NCBI RefSeq assembly: GCF_000621785.1 | Contig: NZ_KK211348.1 | Coordinates: 255,494-319,493, forward strand | Source of the DNA: Ruminococcus flavefaciens ND2009 | GTDB taxonomy: Bacteria; Bacillota; Clostridia; Oscillospirales; Ruminococcaceae | DNA: 64,000 bases | Reading direction: 5' to 3' | In this document: in pieces, positions 30,213 to 39,687 of the stretch | How positions within the stretch are numbered: the first letter of the stretch is position 1 | Layout of the letters: each line of letters starts with the position of its first letter | Notes under the pieces: generated by a model | Databases searched by the model: none | Seen by the model: only the letters and a program-made list of their open reading frames with translations | What the model was told of the DNA's origin: nothing | Made by a program: the position numbers and the translations under genes

Positions 30213-31115
30213 ATGAAGAAACTGATTTTACTCGCGGCAGCAGCTGTACTGACGGGCGGTACTGATACAGACTCCGCAGAGACCCTGCCGAGCAGCTACG
30301 ATTACACCATAATCGACGGTGAGGCGACCATCGTGGGCTACACAGGGAAGCCCGTATACATAGACATTCCCGGATTTATTGAGGGCTGCCCCGTTACTGA
30401 GGTAAGGGACAACGCATTCTATAACTGCAACAGCCTGAAGTGGATAAAGCTTCCCGACACTGTCGAAAAGATAGGTCACCACAGCTTCTACGCCTGCTAT
30501 GAGCTTGAGACCGCAGAGCTTCCCGAGGGACTTGAGGAGATAGGCATGGGCTGCTTCTGCGGCTGTGCGTCCCTGTCCGTTGTGGACTTGCCCGATTCAT
30601 TGCGTGTGCTGCCTGATTCCTGCTTCCGCGCCTGCACCTCGCTGACCGATGCTGAGCTCCCCGCGGGACTTGAGACCGTGGACAAGTACTGCTTTTCGGG
30701 CTGCACGGCACTGAAAAACGTGAAAACGGGAGACTGCCTTGTGAGCATTGGAGAACGGGCGTTTTATCAGTGCCACAATATGGATACCGTGTATCTGCCG
30801 CCTACCGTAGAGACCATAGGCGATGAGGCACTGGGCTATGACTGCGACGGGAACCTTCTGATAAAGCAGACCGACCTTGTCATCACAGGGGAGCCGGGCA
30901 GCGCTGCTGAGCAATACGCCCATGAAAACGGTCTGACCTTCTGTGTCGGGGAGCCCTCTGCGGCAGCTTTTGCGGAGCTCCGCCCTCTTGAGGACGAGGT
31001 GCCATTTGCCGCCTGGCTGGGACTTTTTGTATTCGGCACTATCGCCGCATTGGTGCTGTGGCTGGTGTTCAGACGGGAAGATCACGACAGCTTAAATAAA
31101 GATGAAAATGACTGA
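30213..31115 (+). CDS. Secreted/membrane leucine-rich repeat protein (LRR_5/BspA type)
   Basis: A 300-aa protein. A short signal segment (MKKLILLAAAAVLTGG) is followed by about six BspA-type repeats with the pattern AFYNCNSLKWIKLPDTVEKIG (about 60-215). A C-terminal membrane helix (about 262-283) with a short acidic cytoplasmic tail (RREDHDSLNKDEND) ends it. LRR_5 proteins act in adhesion or protein contacts. A single membrane anchor and lack of a sortase signal suggest it stays on the outer membrane face. It lies between the pilus operon and the mannanase-cellulase pair. AGGAGG precedes the ATG. Confidence 0.75.
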   Translation: MKKLILLAAAAVLTGGTDTDSAETLPSSYDYTIIDGEATIVGYTGKPVYIDIPGFIEGCPVTEVRDNAFYNCNSLKWIKLPDTVEKIGHHSFYACYELETAELPEGLEEIGMGCFCGCASLSVVDLPDSLRVLPDSCFRACTSLTDAELPAGLETVDKYCFSGCTALKNVKTGDCLVSIGERAFYQCHNMDTVYLPPTVETIGDEALGYDCDGNLLIKQTDLVITGEPGSAAEQYAHENGLTFCVGEPSAAAFAELRPLEDEVPFAAWLGLFVFGTIAALVLWLVFRREDHDSLNKDEND

Positions 31116-31172
31116 CCATTAATTGCGTTTTCCCGAAAACATACCATTTTTAGGAATGTTTCATAAAATCTC

Positions 31173-31201
31173 TTGCATTTTCACGGAAAATGTGCTATTA
31201 T
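31173..31201 (+). promoter_or_regulatory. Promoter of the mannanase-cellulase pair with overlapping dyad
   Basis: TTGCAT (31173-31178), a 17-nt spacer and TATTAT (31196-31201). The dyad CATTTTC-ACG-GAAAATG overlaps the -35 end and spacer, and a second dyad TTTTCCCGAAAA lies at 31128-31139. These look like repressor sites. Confidence 0.65.
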
Positions 31202-31298
31202 AGATTTGGAAGTATGCGTTAAGCTTATAGTTTAACTTAGGCACTTAAATTTTAAGCTTAACATTGAAAATTTAATAAACCGATCTGGAGGGATCAAA

Positions 31299-33209
31299 TT
31301 GAAGAAAGATATTATAAAGCGGTCTGCCTGCACTGTGGCGGCTGCTTTCATCGCTGCGGCAGCGATGAGTTTTCCCTCTGCCATGAAAGACGGGAAGGGT
31401 GCAGCTGCTGCGGACACCGTGCTCAAGTACGAGTTTGAGGACGGCAAGACATCCGGCGGCAAGTTCTACACCGAGGGGATCAAAAGCAAGCCCGATGAGG
31501 AAGTGAAGTGGGAAATATCCGAATTCTCGGGCAGCGGCTTTGCGTACCTCGACCAGAAGGGCACAACCATAAGCGTTGATGTGGACGTACCTGCGGATGG
31601 GCTTTATGAGCTGACTATCTGTTACTGTGAGCCCAGCGACCCCAACAAGAAGGTGCAGTACCTCAACGTAAACGGCGTAAATCAGGGTGAGGTAAGCTTT
31701 CCATTCAACACAAAGTTCGAGGAGACCTCGGGCGGCGTAGTGAACCTGAAAAAGGGCAAAAACACCATCGAGCTCAAGGCTTACTGGGGCTATGCGTACT
31801 ATGACTACCTCACATTGAAGCCTGCCCCTGAGAAGCTCACCAACCTGAGCCCTGACAGGAAGCTTTCAAACCCGAAGGCGTCCGACTCGGCAAAAAGGCT
31901 CTACAGCTACCTCTGTGACACCTACGGGAACCATATCATCGCAGGTCAGCAGGAGTACTGCGGCGAGCATAACTACAACATCAATGCCGACCCAACCACT
32001 AAGAACTATATAGTGGACAACGAGGCGGAATTCCAGTATATTGAAAAGACCACAGGCAAGCAGCCTGCTATTAGAGGCATCGACCTGCTGGCGTATAACT
32101 CCACCTCCGCATGGCGTGACCACGCTCCCGAGCGAGCTATACAGTGGGTCAACGAGTACAAGGGCATAGCCACTCTCACCTGGCACTGGAACGTGCCGCT
32201 GGAGAAGGGCAGCGAGGAAACTGCCTTCTATGTAAAGTCTGCGGCGGCTACATACACCACCTTCAGTATATCAAAAGCCCTTGAGGAGGGCACCTGGGAG
32301 CACGAGGTGCTTCTGGCGGACATAGATGTTCTGGCAACGGAGCTGAAAAAGCTGAAGGAAGCCGATGTTCCCGTGCTGTGGAGACCTCTCCACGAAGCCG
32401 AGGGCGGCTGGTTCTGGTGGGGAGCCGAGGGCCCCGAGCCCTGCAAGGAGCTTTACAGGTTACTCTATGACAAGCTCACCAACGAGTACGGTCTGGACAA
32501 CCTTATCTGGGTCTGGACAGGCTATACCTTCCCCACATCTCCCGCCTGGTATCCGGGCGATGACGTGGTTGATATAGTGGGTTACGACAAGTACAACGCA
32601 GCAGACGGAATGCCAAATCTCAGCTCTATATCGTCCACCTTCTACAGCCTGGTGCAGAGCACTGACTGCCACAAGATGGTGACCATGTCTGAGAATGACA
32701 CTATACCTTCACTTGAAAACCTGGTGAACGACAAGGCAGCATGGCTGTATTTCTGCCCGTGGTACATGAATTTTCTCACCAGCGAGCAGAACAACCCCGT
32801 GGACAACCTCAAGGAGATATACAACAGCGATTACTGTATCACCCTTGATGAGCTGCCCGACCTGAAGAAGTACCCCATAAATGAGGGGGATGCTCCTTCA
32901 AAGACAACAACGGCGACTACTACAGCGCCCGTAAAGACCACCACCACAACAACATCGCAGAAGCCCGCAGCAGGTGACTACCTCAATGGCGATGCGAACT
33001 GTGACGGCAAGGTGGAGCTGGCGGACGCCATAATGATAATGCAGTCTCTTGCAAATCCCGACAAATACGGCATAAAGGGCAGCGACAAGCAGCATCTTAC
33101 CGAGCAGGGAAGAGTAAACGGAGACGTTGACAAGTCCACCGAGGGACTTACCTCAAATGACGCTCTGGAGATACAGAGGTATCTTCTCAGACTTACAAAA
33201 TGGGATTAA
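31299..33209 (+). CDS. GH26 beta-mannanase with CBM35-like module and dockerin
   Basis: A 636-aa secreted enzyme: signal peptide (about 1-38), a CBM35-like beta-sandwich (about 40-175), a GH26 catalytic domain (about 195-525), a Thr-rich linker (about 534-556) and a dockerin (about 560-636). WRPLHEAEGG holds the acid/base Glu366 and TMSEND the nucleophile Glu465. The dockerin has a clear Ca-binding repeat, GDANCDGKVELADAIMIMQS, and a second, GDVDKSTEGLTSNDALEIQRY. The start is TTG at 31299 with GGAGGG 6 nt before it. It would cut beta-1,4-mannans in plant wall while docked to a scaffoldin. It is followed after 36 nt by a GH9 cellulase. Confidence 0.88.
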   Translation: MKKDIIKRSACTVAAAFIAAAAMSFPSAMKDGKGAAAADTVLKYEFEDGKTSGGKFYTEGIKSKPDEEVKWEISEFSGSGFAYLDQKGTTISVDVDVPADGLYELTICYCEPSDPNKKVQYLNVNGVNQGEVSFPFNTKFEETSGGVVNLKKGKNTIELKAYWGYAYYDYLTLKPAPEKLTNLSPDRKLSNPKASDSAKRLYSYLCDTYGNHIIAGQQEYCGEHNYNINADPTTKNYIVDNEAEFQYIEKTTGKQPAIRGIDLLAYNSTSAWRDHAPERAIQWVNEYKGIATLTWHWNVPLEKGSEETAFYVKSAAATYTTFSISKALEEGTWEHEVLLADIDVLATELKKLKEADVPVLWRPLHEAEGGWFWWGAEGPEPCKELYRLLYDKLTNEYGLDNLIWVWTGYTFPTSPAWYPGDDVVDIVGYDKYNAADGMPNLSSISSTFYSLVQSTDCHKMVTMSENDTIPSLENLVNDKAAWLYFCPWYMNFLTSEQNNPVDNLKEIYNSDYCITLDELPDLKKYPINEGDAPSKTTTATTTAPVKTTTTTTSQKPAAGDYLNGDANCDGKVELADAIMIMQSLANPDKYGIKGSDKQHLTEQGRVNGDVDKSTEGLTSNDALEIQRYLLRLTKWD

Positions 33210-33245
33210 AATTGCTTCAGCATTATAAAAGGGAGGAATAATACT

Positions 33246-35906
33246 ATGAAGCTTTCAAAAAAGATAATCGCCGCAGCACTGAGTGCTGCTACGGCGGCAG
33301 CCAGCATGGCATCATCAATGCCCATACAGGCTGCGGACACTGAAGAGGAGCAGCAGTTCTGCGCCCCTATCAGTGAGGTAGTCACAGACTCCGGTCTGGA
33401 TATAGACTACGCAAGAGCACTCCAGTATTCGCTCTATTTCTACGATGCGAATATGTGCGGAGACCAGGTAAGTGAGCACACACGCCTTTCATGGCGCGGC
33501 GACTGCCATACCTATGACGCACACGTTCCCATGATAGAGTGGGACAGGATCACCACCCAGACCAGCAAGGGCGGTACCAACCTTTCATCTGAATTCATGA
33601 CCAAGTATAAGGACGTTCTCGACCCCGACGGTGACGGCACTATCGACGTAGCGGGCGGATTCCACGATGCAGGTGACCACGTTGAGTTCGGTATGCCGGA
33701 AAACTATACGGCAGCTACCCTCGGCTGGGATTATTATGAATTCCGCGATGTTTTCAAGAAGTTAGAGCAGGATGACCATATGGAGACTATTCTCCGTTAC
33801 TTCAATGACTACCTCATGAAGTGTACATTCCTTGATGATAACGGCACAGTTATCGCACACTGCTATCAGGTAGGCGACGGTAATATCGACCACGCTATCT
33901 GGAACAGCCCCGAGGTAGACACAATGCCTCGTCCCGCATTCTTCCTCACAGCCGAGAAGCCGCAGATTGACTATGTAGTATCTGCCGCAGCATCTCTGGC
34001 GATCAACTATCTCAACTTCAAGGATACCGACGAGGAGTATGCAGAAAAGTCACTGAAATACGCAAAGGCTCTCTGGGCATTTGCAAACAATGCTATAGAT
34101 ACATTCCCCGCAGCCGATGATAAGGATCCTCTGCTTTCCGATAACGGTGACGGTCCCGGACGTTTCTACGGCTCATCCAAGTGGCAGGACGACTACTGCT
34201 GGGCAGCAGCCTGGATGTACCTTGCAACAGGCGAGGCTTCCAGCTTCGATTATGCAGTAAAGATATTTGACTACTATGCTCCTTCGGGCTGGTGCTACTG
34301 CTGGAACGATATGTGGAGCGGTGCAGGCGTAATGTGGGGAGTAGTAAACCAGAAGTACCCCGAGCTTGACCTGGTCCAGAAGATCAGAGACGCACAGGGA
34401 AAGAACCAGTATGTATTCAAAGATTTCTGGGACGATGACTGTGTAGGAAAGTGCCTCAAGGCATTCAAGCAGAAGGAAACTCCCGGCGGCTTTGCACACC
34501 TTGATACATGGGGAAGCTGCCGTTATAACACAGCTATGCAGCTCATCTGCCTTCTTTACGATAAGTATGCCAATAACGGCGAGCCCAGCGAGTGGAGCGA
34601 GTGGGCAAGGAAGGAAATGGACTACGTTCTCGGTAAGAACGATATAACCTATAAGGAAAAACCTGATATGTCAGTTCTTGCAGGCAGAAACGGTACACAC
34701 GGTCCCAGAGCCTTCATCGTAGGATACAATGATTCAGCAGTAAAGAATCCTCATCACCGTGCAGCATCAGGACTCCTCATGGCTGAGGATCCCCGTGAGC
34801 AGAGACACATTCTCTGGGGCGCACTTGCAGGCGGACCCGATGACAACGACGCTCACAGCGACAGCACAAATGACTGGACCGAGAATGAGGTGACCATCGA
34901 CTATAACGCTTGTCTCCCCGGAGCAGCAGCAGGTCTCTACGCAATATACGGCACACCCGAAATGGCTATCACTCCCAACTTCCCTCCTGAGGACGAGAAG
35001 AGAGTATACGGCGGCGGTGGCGGCGAAGGCGGAAGCGGCTACTGGATAGAGGCAGTCGGAATCGACAGCCGTAACGATGACGGAACAGGCGCGGTAGAGG
35101 TATCACTGAAGGTCCTCTCCGGCGAATCAAAGCCCGCAAACAATATCACAGTAAGATACTTCATCGACGCATCTGAAGTAAAGGATCCTTCCGTTATCGA
35201 AACAAAGAAGCTTTACGATCAGGCAGAGATGGAGATACAGGGCGTTAAGTGTACTGTAAGCCCCTTACAGAAGTACAAGGATTCAGACAGCATCTACTAT
35301 GCAGAGCTTTCATGGGAAGGCTGCAATATCGCCAACTCAGGCAAGAAGAGCCAGTTCTCTGTAGGATTCTACGGAAAGGGATACACTGAAAACAACAAGT
35401 ATATCGTTTATGACTGGGATCCCACAAACGATTACAGCTATAAGTCACTCAAGCTTGGCAAGAAGACAGACTTCTTTGCAGTTGACGATCCGCCCGAGGT
35501 ACGCTGCGACGCTATCTGCGTATACGCTGACGGTGTTCTGGTAGGTGGTATCGAGCCTGACGGATCGACTCCCGCACCCAAGGAAGAAGATGTCACCACA
35601 ACAGCACCCCGGAAGACAACCACTACCACCACAAAGCCCGTAGTTACCACAACTACAACAACAGGTCCCAATAGCACAGTTGTACGCGGTGATTCAAACT
35701 GCGACGGCAAGGTAGAGCTGGCAGACGCACTGCTCATCATGCAGGCACTTGCAAATCCCGACAAGTACAATATCGGCGGCACTTATGAAAAGGCTCTTAC
35801 AGAGCGTGGCAAGAAGAACGGCGATGTTGACGACACCGAAGGACTTTCCTCCAACGACGCGCTGGAGATACAGCTCTTCCTCCTTCACAAGAAGGCAACA
35901 CTCTGA
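33246..35906 (+). CDS. GH9 endoglucanase with CBM3-like module and dockerin
   Basis: An 886-aa secreted cellulase: signal peptide (about 1-28), a GH9 catalytic domain (about 48-580), a Gly-rich hinge GGGGGEGGSG, a beta-sandwich module (about 597-760) like the CBM3c that accompanies many GH9 enzymes, a Thr-rich linker (about 780-810) and a dockerin (about 812-886). Catalytic Asp pair: DAGD at 141-144. The acid Glu548 lies in TENEVTIDYNA, and NPHHRAASG is the substrate-binding His loop. Dockerin repeats: GDSNCDGKVELADALLIMQA and NGDVDDTEGLSSNDALEIQ. GGGAGG precedes the ATG. It is co-transcribed with the GH26 mannanase. Confidence 0.9.
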   Translation: MKLSKKIIAAALSAATAAASMASSMPIQAADTEEEQQFCAPISEVVTDSGLDIDYARALQYSLYFYDANMCGDQVSEHTRLSWRGDCHTYDAHVPMIEWDRITTQTSKGGTNLSSEFMTKYKDVLDPDGDGTIDVAGGFHDAGDHVEFGMPENYTAATLGWDYYEFRDVFKKLEQDDHMETILRYFNDYLMKCTFLDDNGTVIAHCYQVGDGNIDHAIWNSPEVDTMPRPAFFLTAEKPQIDYVVSAAASLAINYLNFKDTDEEYAEKSLKYAKALWAFANNAIDTFPAADDKDPLLSDNGDGPGRFYGSSKWQDDYCWAAAWMYLATGEASSFDYAVKIFDYYAPSGWCYCWNDMWSGAGVMWGVVNQKYPELDLVQKIRDAQGKNQYVFKDFWDDDCVGKCLKAFKQKETPGGFAHLDTWGSCRYNTAMQLICLLYDKYANNGEPSEWSEWARKEMDYVLGKNDITYKEKPDMSVLAGRNGTHGPRAFIVGYNDSAVKNPHHRAASGLLMAEDPREQRHILWGALAGGPDDNDAHSDSTNDWTENEVTIDYNACLPGAAAGLYAIYGTPEMAITPNFPPEDEKRVYGGGGGEGGSGYWIEAVGIDSRNDDGTGAVEVSLKVLSGESKPANNITVRYFIDASEVKDPSVIETKKLYDQAEMEIQGVKCTVSPLQKYKDSDSIYYAELSWEGCNIANSGKKSQFSVGFYGKGYTENNKYIVYDWDPTNDYSYKSLKLGKKTDFFAVDDPPEVRCDAICVYADGVLVGGIEPDGSTPAPKEEDVTTTAPRKTTTTTTKPVVTTTTTTGPNSTVVRGDSNCDGKVELADALLIMQALANPDKYNIGGTYEKALTERGKKNGDVDDTEGLSSNDALEIQLFLLHKKATL

Positions 35907-35992
35907 TATAATTTACCCGAAACGGCTGCACTTGAAAAGGTGCAGCTGTTTCGCATTTTCACGAAACTTTCATTTCTCTCACAATTTACCTG

Positions 35993-36021
35993 TTGTATTT
36001 TCACATCAACTATGTTATAAT
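35993..36021 (+). promoter_or_regulatory. Promoter of ftsH
   Basis: TTGTAT (35993-35998), a 17-nt spacer and TATAAT (36016-36021). The -35 runs into TTTTCAC as in the mannanase promoter, and TTTTCACGAAA also occurs upstream at 35956-35966. Confidence 0.75.
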
Positions 36022-36053
36022 TTTGTCATACTTGATATAGGAGATGAATTCAC

Positions 36054-37886
36054 ATGAATGAAGAAAAAAATCCGCGTAAGCAGTATGCGGTATACATAGT
36101 GATATGCCTGGTGCTGCTGATGGTATTCAACGCCATAGTTATGCCGAAGCTGACACAGGCAGCTGTCAGGGACACCGATTACAGCTTTTTTCTGGACAGC
36201 CTTGAAGAGGGGAACGTGAAGAAGGTACAGATAGAAGACAGCGAGATAACCTTTACCGTTGAGGAGGACGGCAAGGAGCAGGCATACTCCACGGTGCGCA
36301 TAGACGATCCCGATCTGGTAACGCGGCTCCATGAGAGCGGCGATGTGGAGTTCACGGGAAGGCTCCGTGAGCAGAGCCCTCTGCGTGACTTCCTGCTGGG
36401 CTGGATAATCCCCATTGTAGGTATGTTCATGCTCTGGAACCTGCTGTTCAAGGGGCTTGGCAAGAGAATGGGGGGACTTGGCAATGCCATGTCCTTCGGC
36501 AAGAGCAATGCGAAGATTTACGTCAAGGCGCAGACAGGCAAGACCTTTGCCGACGTGGCAGGACAGGACGAAGCCAAGGAAGCGCTTGCCGAGATAGTGG
36601 ACTTCCTTCACAATCCTGATAAATATGCCGAGATAGGTGCCGACCTTCCCAAGGGAGCCCTTCTTGTGGGACCTCCCGGCACAGGAAAAACGCTTCTTGC
36701 CCAGGCAGTAGCAGGCGAGGCGGAGGTGCCCTTCTTCTCCATTTCGGGCTCAGAGTTCGTGGAGATGTTTGTAGGAATGGGTGCTGCGAAGGTCCGCGAC
36801 CTGTTCAGCCAGGCGACCCAGAAGGCTCCCTGTATAGTATTTATCGATGAGATAGACACCATAGGCAAGAAGCGTGACGGACAAGTCGGCGGCAATGACG
36901 AGCGTGAGCAGACCCTGAACCAGCTTCTCACGGAGATGGACGGCTTTGACGGCAAAAAGGGAGTAGTTATCCTTGCAGCCACCAACCGTCCCGAGTCCCT
37001 TGACCCTGCGCTGCTCCGCCCTGGACGCTTTGACAGGCGTATCCCCGTTGAGCTTCCCGACCTTGCAGGCAGAGAGGCAGTGCTGAAGGTACACGCGAAA
37101 AAGGTGAAGCTCACCGACAATATAGACTTCAACGCCATAGCCAGAGCCACGGCAGGAGCCTCCGGCGCGGAGCTTGCCAATATCGTCAACGAGGCGGCAC
37201 TGAGAGCCGTAAGGAGCGGCAGGAGTGCTGTGAACCAGTCCGACCTTGAGGAGAGCGTAGAGGTAGTCATCGCAGGCTACCAGCGCAAGAACGCAGTCAT
37301 CTCCCAGAAGGAAAAGGAGATAATAGCCTATCACGAGGTGGGACACGCCCTTGTTGCGGCAATGCAGAAGGACTCCGCTCCCGTCCACAAGATAACCATA
37401 ATCCCCAGAACATCGGGAGCTCTCGGCTACACCATGCAGGTGGACGAGGACGAAAAGTTCCTCATGTCCAGGGAGGAGGCATTAGGCAAGATAGCCACTC
37501 TCACAGGCGGACGCTCGGCGGAGGAGCTGGTTTTCAATACCTGTACCACAGGAGCCTCCAATGATATTGAGAAGGCGACAAAGCTTGCCCGCGCCATGGT
37601 GACGCGCTACGGAATGAGCAGCAAATTCGACATGGTAGCTCTTGAGACTGTGAATAACCAGTATCTCGGCGGCGATACCTCGCTGGCGTGCTCTCCCGAG
37701 ACAGCGGCAAAGATAGACGAGGAGGTGAGCAGTATCGTGAGAAATGCCCATGCCAAGGCGGTTCAGATACTCACCGACAATCTGGGTAAGCTCCACGAGA
37801 TAGCCCGCTTCCTCCTTGAGAGGGAGACCATCACAGGCGAGGAGTTCATGGCGATACTCCGCAGAGAGCCTGCGCTTACCATATAA
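36054..37886 (+). CDS. ftsH: ATP-dependent zinc metalloprotease FtsH
   Basis: A 610-aa membrane AAA protease that degrades misfolded membrane and regulatory proteins. Membrane segments at about 11-30 and 115-135 flank an extracytoplasmic domain. The AAA module has Walker A GPPGTGKT (about 206), Walker B VFIDEID and the arginine-finger RPGRFDRR. The protease domain has HEVGH at 427-431 and a downstream Asp in the helix after ATLTGGRSAEELVF. Length and order match the family. GGAG precedes the ATG. It is monocistronic between the cellulase and a convergent orphan gene. Its promoter shares TTGYATTTTCAC with the mannanase promoter. Confidence 0.95.
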   Translation: MNEEKNPRKQYAVYIVICLVLLMVFNAIVMPKLTQAAVRDTDYSFFLDSLEEGNVKKVQIEDSEITFTVEEDGKEQAYSTVRIDDPDLVTRLHESGDVEFTGRLREQSPLRDFLLGWIIPIVGMFMLWNLLFKGLGKRMGGLGNAMSFGKSNAKIYVKAQTGKTFADVAGQDEAKEALAEIVDFLHNPDKYAEIGADLPKGALLVGPPGTGKTLLAQAVAGEAEVPFFSISGSEFVEMFVGMGAAKVRDLFSQATQKAPCIVFIDEIDTIGKKRDGQVGGNDEREQTLNQLLTEMDGFDGKKGVVILAATNRPESLDPALLRPGRFDRRIPVELPDLAGREAVLKVHAKKVKLTDNIDFNAIARATAGASGAELANIVNEAALRAVRSGRSAVNQSDLEESVEVVIAGYQRKNAVISQKEKEIIAYHEVGHALVAAMQKDSAPVHKITIIPRTSGALGYTMQVDEDEKFLMSREEALGKIATLTGGRSAEELVFNTCTTGASNDIEKATKLARAMVTRYGMSSKFDMVALETVNNQYLGGDTSLACSPETAAKIDEEVSSIVRNAHAKAVQILTDNLGKLHEIARFLLERETITGEEFMAILRREPALTI

Positions 37887-37890
37887 AATA

Positions 37891-37920
37891 AAGCCCCGAA
37901 GGATCATTCGGGGCTTTTGT
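37891..37920. terminator. Bidirectional intrinsic terminator
   Basis: AAGCCCCGAA (37891-37900) pairs with TTCGGGGCTT (37907-37916) around a 6-nt loop. It serves ftsH and the convergent membrane protein gene. Confidence 0.9.
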
Positions 37921-37932
37921 GTGATTCAGTGT

Positions 37933-38850
37933 TTATTTTAAGTAGTTGTCTTTGTAAGTATCATATTCTTTTTGAGACAGCTCGGATTTGAGTTTGTATA
38001 GTACTTTGTCGTCAGGAAAATTAATGTATATTATATCATCTTGAGCAATTAAACTAAGATTTTGTTCGTCTTCGGCGGAAATATCACGTTGGTTTTTAAC
38101 TTTGTATATCTTTGAAGTGATCCTTGTCTCTTTTGAAAAGATCATGAAGAGAGCCGCCGCACCACAGAACAAGCACGAAGTAGTTATACAGAATGTCATT
38201 TTGTTTGCAATAAATTCAGAGTGGTTGACCTTTTGCAAAAATGAAGTTAGACTATTATAAGAAATAACGGGAAGTATAACAAGACTAAAAGCTATTATAC
38301 GAATATAAGCCATTAGGAAATCATAGGTCCTGTTGAACAGAAACTCATCGACTTCGTATTTACTTTCAATATTCTTATTTATATCTTTTATTTCTCTTTT
38401 CAGATTTCTGAGATGGCGTTCAGATTTTGGAATAATGCTTCGTTTGAATACCAGCTGATCAAGAATGAATGTACAAACTACCAGGTTAAGACTGGGAGGG
38501 TCTATAAGTCCAAAACTGAACAAGATGAAGCAGGTTATCACAACTAAAGCAATGAGCAGGATAATGGGGTTTCTCTTCACTTCTTGTATGCAGATGATAA
38601 TGCTGATTATGAGGAGTGAAAGCAGCAGTATTCCGCCAATAATATCAAGGCCAACGCACGGATGATTTTTTCGGATGAAGAGAATGGGGATCAATGCAAC
38701 AATAATCATTAAGATTGATAGAATGACAGACAATCCTTTTAGCTTATTGATGAACTCTTGTCGCTTTTGCTTTGATTCGGTGCGTTTATTATGCTGGTTT
38801 TTCAGTTCTTCCTTTTTTAGCTTTTTTTCTCTGGAGCTTTTTTCGGACAC
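37933..38850 (-). CDS. Orphan multi-pass membrane protein (unknown)
   Basis: A 305-aa protein I do not recognise. A Lys/Glu-rich N-terminus (about 1-38) precedes about four hydrophobic segments (about 40-60, 68-88, 94-120) and, after a charged coil (about 138-165), two more (about 180-200 and 218-238). A soluble tail ends in a charged helix. Codon use is clearly more AT-rich than its neighbours, and the gene stands alone with its own promoter, which suggests transfer or a fast-evolving lineage-specific gene. A defence, immunity or stress function cannot be told from sequence. Confidence 0.6.
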   Translation of the reverse strand: MSEKSSREKKLKKEELKNQHNKRTESKQKRQEFINKLKGLSVILSILMIIVALIPILFIRKNHPCVGLDIIGGILLLSLLIISIIICIQEVKRNPIILLIALVVITCFILFSFGLIDPPSLNLVVCTFILDQLVFKRSIIPKSERHLRNLKREIKDINKNIESKYEVDEFLFNRTYDFLMAYIRIIAFSLVILPVISYNSLTSFLQKVNHSEFIANKMTFCITTSCLFCGAAALFMIFSKETRITSKIYKVKNQRDISAEDEQNLSLIAQDDIIYINFPDDKVLYKLKSELSQKEYDTYKDNYLK

Positions 38851-38882
38851 TTTTATCCCTCTTTCTATAAGTTAATAATTAT

Positions 38883-38911
38883 ATTATATAATTGCGTTCG
38901 AGAAAAGTCAA
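38883..38911 (-). promoter_or_regulatory. Promoter of the orphan membrane protein gene
   Basis: On the minus strand: TTGACT (38911-38906), a 17-nt spacer and TATAAT (38888-38883). Confidence 0.8.
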
Positions 38912-38986
38912 TGATAAAATAATGAAATCTTGATATTTTGAATATTACACCTTATAAATTACCATAATATTACCGAGGTGATAACA

Positions 38987-39619
38987 ATGAGAAAAACCAC
39001 ATCGGCAGTCCTGGCGGCAGGGCTCATACTGACAATACTTATATCAAATATGGGCGTTATAATACGGGACGGGCGCAGACTTGACAAGTTACGGGGACGG
39101 GTGCTGAGGCTCCACATACTTGCAAACTCCGACAGCGTGGAGGACCAGCGGCTGAAACTGCTGGTCCGCGATGAGCTGCTGAAAAGGGACTATTTCGGCG
39201 AAGCGTCAGACCTCACCGAGGCTGAAGCCATAGCGCGTGAGCAAATTGATGATATAACAGCGGCAGCGGAGAAGGTGCTCCGCGAAAACGGCTCTGCGGA
39301 CAAAGTAACAGCAGAGCTTGAGACTACGGACTTCACCGACCGCATTTACGACGGCATCACTATGCCCGCGGGAGAGTACAGAGCCCTCCGTATTAAAATA
39401 GGAAAGGCAGAGGGACACAACTGGTGGTGCGTAATGTATCCGCCCCTGTGCATTCCCGCAGCCTGCGGCGAAGCCGAGGAGGAGACGGAAGCCGCAGAGG
39501 ACAATACTGTCGAAGAGGAGTATTTCGCCGATGAGGAGCTCGATATACTGAAAAAGCCGAAGAAATATAAGATAAGATTTGCAATATGGGATAAAATCAA
39601 GGCGCTTATAGAGACCTGA
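38987..39619 (+). CDS. spoIIR: Stage II sporulation protein R (SpoIIR)
   Basis: A 210-aa SpoIIR. It has an N-terminal signal/membrane segment (about 6-26). Family motifs are VLRLHILANSDSVEDQRLKL near residue 40, FTDRIYDGITMPAGEYRALR and GHNWWCVMYPPLC. SpoIIR is made in the forespore and triggers processing of pro-sigma-E in the mother cell. GAGGTG precedes the ATG at 38987; an in-frame GTG at 38978 overlaps that site. The acidic insert after the PPLC motif (about residues 161-187) varies between species. Together with cotJ it argues for sporulation capacity. Confidence 0.92.
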   Translation: MRKTTSAVLAAGLILTILISNMGVIIRDGRRLDKLRGRVLRLHILANSDSVEDQRLKLLVRDELLKRDYFGEASDLTEAEAIAREQIDDITAAAEKVLRENGSADKVTAELETTDFTDRIYDGITMPAGEYRALRIKIGKAEGHNWWCVMYPPLCIPAACGEAEEETEAAEDNTVEEEYFADEELDILKKPKKYKIRFAIWDKIKALIET

Positions 39620-39651
39620 ACTGTGCATTGTGACAAATTTCACCCAGCCGC

Positions 39652-39680
39652 TTGACTTATTTCCCACAGTGATGTATAAT
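39652..39680 (+). promoter_or_regulatory. Promoter of infC-rpmI-rplT
   Basis: TTGACT (39652-39657), a 17-nt spacer and TATAAT (39675-39680). Confidence 0.85.
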
Positions 39681-39687
39681 ATTTAAG

